A DNA stretch of 64,000 nucleotides from Ornithinimicrobium cavernae (GTDB lineage Bacteria; Actinomycetota; Actinomycetes; Actinomycetales; Dermatophilaceae), in the NCBI RefSeq assembly GCF_003121625.1, contig NZ_QDDJ01000010.1, positions 1 through 64,000 on the forward strand, in the 5' to 3' direction. Under the pieces are notes generated by a model. That model was given only the letters and a program-made list of their open reading frames with translations. It had not been told where the DNA came from and made no database searches. This document shows positions 62,842-64,000 of the stretch, in pieces (positions within the stretch are counted from its first letter, which is position 1; every line of letters begins with the position of its first letter). Made by a program: the position numbers and the translations under genes.

Positions 62842-64000
62842 ATGAGCGCCGTGACCGAACCGACCGGGGGGCTCTCCCGTCTCCGCGCGCGCCTGCTCGG
62901 GCCGGCGGCCGGTGCACGGTCCGCCGCCTGGGGCTGGTGGGGACCGCTCCTGGTCATGGTGCTCGGCGGCATCGTCCGGTTCGTCAACCTCGGGCACCCC
63001 TCCTCGCTGATCTTCGACGAGACCTACTACGTCAAGCAGGGCTGGTCCCTCATCGAGTACGGGACCGAGATGGAGGTCCGCGAGGGGCTCGAGGAGCCCG
63101 ACGTGCTCTTCACGGCCGGCAACCCGGACGTGTTCGGCAGCACGCCGGACATGGTGGTCCACCCACCCGTGGGCAAGTGGATGATCGGCCTGGGCGAGTG
63201 GCTGTTCGGGGTGGAGGACCCGTTCAGCTGGCGGGTGGCCGCGGCGGTGGTGGGGACCCTGTCGATCCTGATGGTCGGTCGCGCCGCCTGGCGGATGTTC
63301 CGCAACCCCCTGCTGGCCACGGCCGCCGCCACCCTGCTCGCCTCGGACGGCCACCACTTCGTCCACTCCCGCACCGGCCTGCTCGACGTCTTCGTGATGT
63401 TCTGGGCCCTGGCCGCGTTCTGTCTGCTGCTCGCCGACCGGGAGCAGGGTCGCCGACGTCTCGCCGCGCGGGTCGCTGCGTTGGCGCCACCACCGGGGAA
63501 TATGACGTGGGGCCCGGGCCTCGGTATCCGCTGGTGGCGGGTGGCCGCCGGGGTCAGCCTGGGGCTGTGCGTCGGGACCAAGTGGTCGGGCCTGTTCTTC
63601 CTGGCCGCGTTCGGCCTGATGACCGTGTGGTGGGACATGGGGGCGCGCCGCGCCGCCGGGGCGGAGAAGTGGTTCCTCGGCTCGGTGGTGCGCGACGGCA
63701 TACCGGCCTTCGTCCAGCTGGTCCCGGTGGCTCTGGTCACCTACGTGGCCAGCTGGGCCGGGTGGTTCCTCACCGACCACGGCTACAAACGGCAGTGGGC
63801 CAGCGAGAACCCGGTCCTCGGTCTCGCCTCGCTGGTGCCGGACCCGCTGCGCTCGCTGTGGTCCTACCACCAGGAGGTGATGAGCTTCCACGTCGGCCTG
63901 GCCAACGAGCACGCGTGGTCCTCCAACCCGTGGTCCTGGATCGTCCAGGGGCGCCCGACCCTGTTCTACTCACGCTGGCCGAAGCTCGGGGAGGACGGCT
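62842..64000 (+). CDS. pmt: Dolichyl/polyprenyl-phosphate-mannose-protein mannosyltransferase, truncated by window end
   Basis: The first 386 residues are visible. A short cytoplasmic N-terminus leads to a membrane helix and then Leu-Ile-Phe-Asp59-Glu60-Thr-Tyr-Tyr-Val, the acidic catalytic pair of the GT39 PMT family. Val-His-Pro-Pro-Val-Gly-Lys-Trp and several further membrane helices follow. The enzyme transfers mannose from polyprenyl phosphate to Ser/Thr of exported proteins. The ATG at 62842 begins Ser-Ala-Val-Thr-Glu-Pro. The M. tuberculosis homologue is Rv1002c, next to rsmI. Confidence 0.95.
   Translation, partial: MSAVTEPTGGLSRLRARLLGPAAGARSAAWGWWGPLLVMVLGGIVRFVNLGHPSSLIFDETYYVKQGWSLIEYGTEMEVREGLEEPDVLFTAGNPDVFGSTPDMVVHPPVGKWMIGLGEWLFGVEDPFSWRVAAAVVGTLSILMVGRAAWRMFRNPLLATAAATLLASDGHHFVHSRTGLLDVFVMFWALAAFCLLLADREQGRRRLAARVAALAPPPGNMTWGPGLGIRWWRVAAGVSLGLCVGTKWSGLFFLAAFGLMTVWWDMGARRAAGAEKWFLGSVVRDGIPAFVQLVPVALVTYVASWAGWFLTDHGYKRQWASENPVLGLASLVPDPLRSLWSYHQEVMSFHVGLANEHAWSSNPWSWIVQGRPTLFYSRWPKLGEDG

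Overview
The window is very GC-rich bacterial chromosome from a high-GC Gram-positive (Actinomycetota). I place it by inference in Micrococcales, near Intrasporangiaceae/Ornithinimicrobiaceae. The evidence is pervasive GC3, many GTG starts, tRNA genes without an encoded CCA, CarD, PMT-type mannosyltransferase, CWB2 repeats, and gene order. The order eno / ftsB / DUF501 / ppx, mazG, mfd, pth-rplY, prs-glmU, tRNA-Gln, TetR, ispE, ksgA, tatD, metG, rsmI, pmt follows the well-known Rv1002c-Rv1026 neighbourhood of Mycobacterium tuberculosis. Most of the window is therefore a conserved core backbone interrupted by accessory blocks.

Layout. 1-2.6 kb: a cut-off acidic protein tail, a conserved hypothetical, a frameshifted actinobacterial protein, and a Bax-inhibitor-1 membrane protein with a small partner. 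2.7-6.3 kb: a secreted M14 carboxypeptidase, an ArfB-like ribosome-rescue hydrolase and a PaiB-type FMN protein. 6.3-6.9 kb: gene-free, with two tandem-repeat arrays and a class I tRNA with anticodon UAA. 6.9-14 kb, minus strand: a lipoprotein, mazG, a SpoU methylase, a repeat array, eno, ftsB-like, DUF501, Ppx/GppA and a family-5 uracil-DNA glycosylase.

14-28 kb is an accessory block between mazG and mfd. It holds an ABC exporter with a divergent GbsR-type regulator and a clear operator, a prolyl oligopeptidase, a heterodimeric ABC exporter with complementary degenerate ATP sites, a TetR/ABM pair with an operator, a second ABC-2 exporter, a PCD-VOC fusion, and a DUF2332 gene broken by a one-base frameshift. 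28-37 kb: mfd, then a three-gene envelope-stress-like cassette, TPM protein / PspA / TPM protein, whose two TPM paralogues end in a glycine-rich and an Arg-Ser-rich tail.

37-51 kb: pth, rplY, DUF1697, prs, glmU, CarD-like, a hydratase-like enzyme, tRNA-Gln, TetR, DMT exporter with MarR, ABC-F, ispE, rsmA and sodA (which sits where rpfB usually lies). 51-64 kb: tatD, metG, a large secreted subtilase with three CWB2 repeats, DUF4126, rsmI, sdhCAB inserted between rsmI and pmt, and a truncated pmt.

The most promising candidate for an under-described system is the TPM-PspA-TPM cassette. Next are the class I UAA tRNA, the complementary degenerate ABC heterodimer, and the many unrelated short tandem-repeat arrays in the intergenic gaps. 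No transposase, integrase, CRISPR array or prophage gene was seen.
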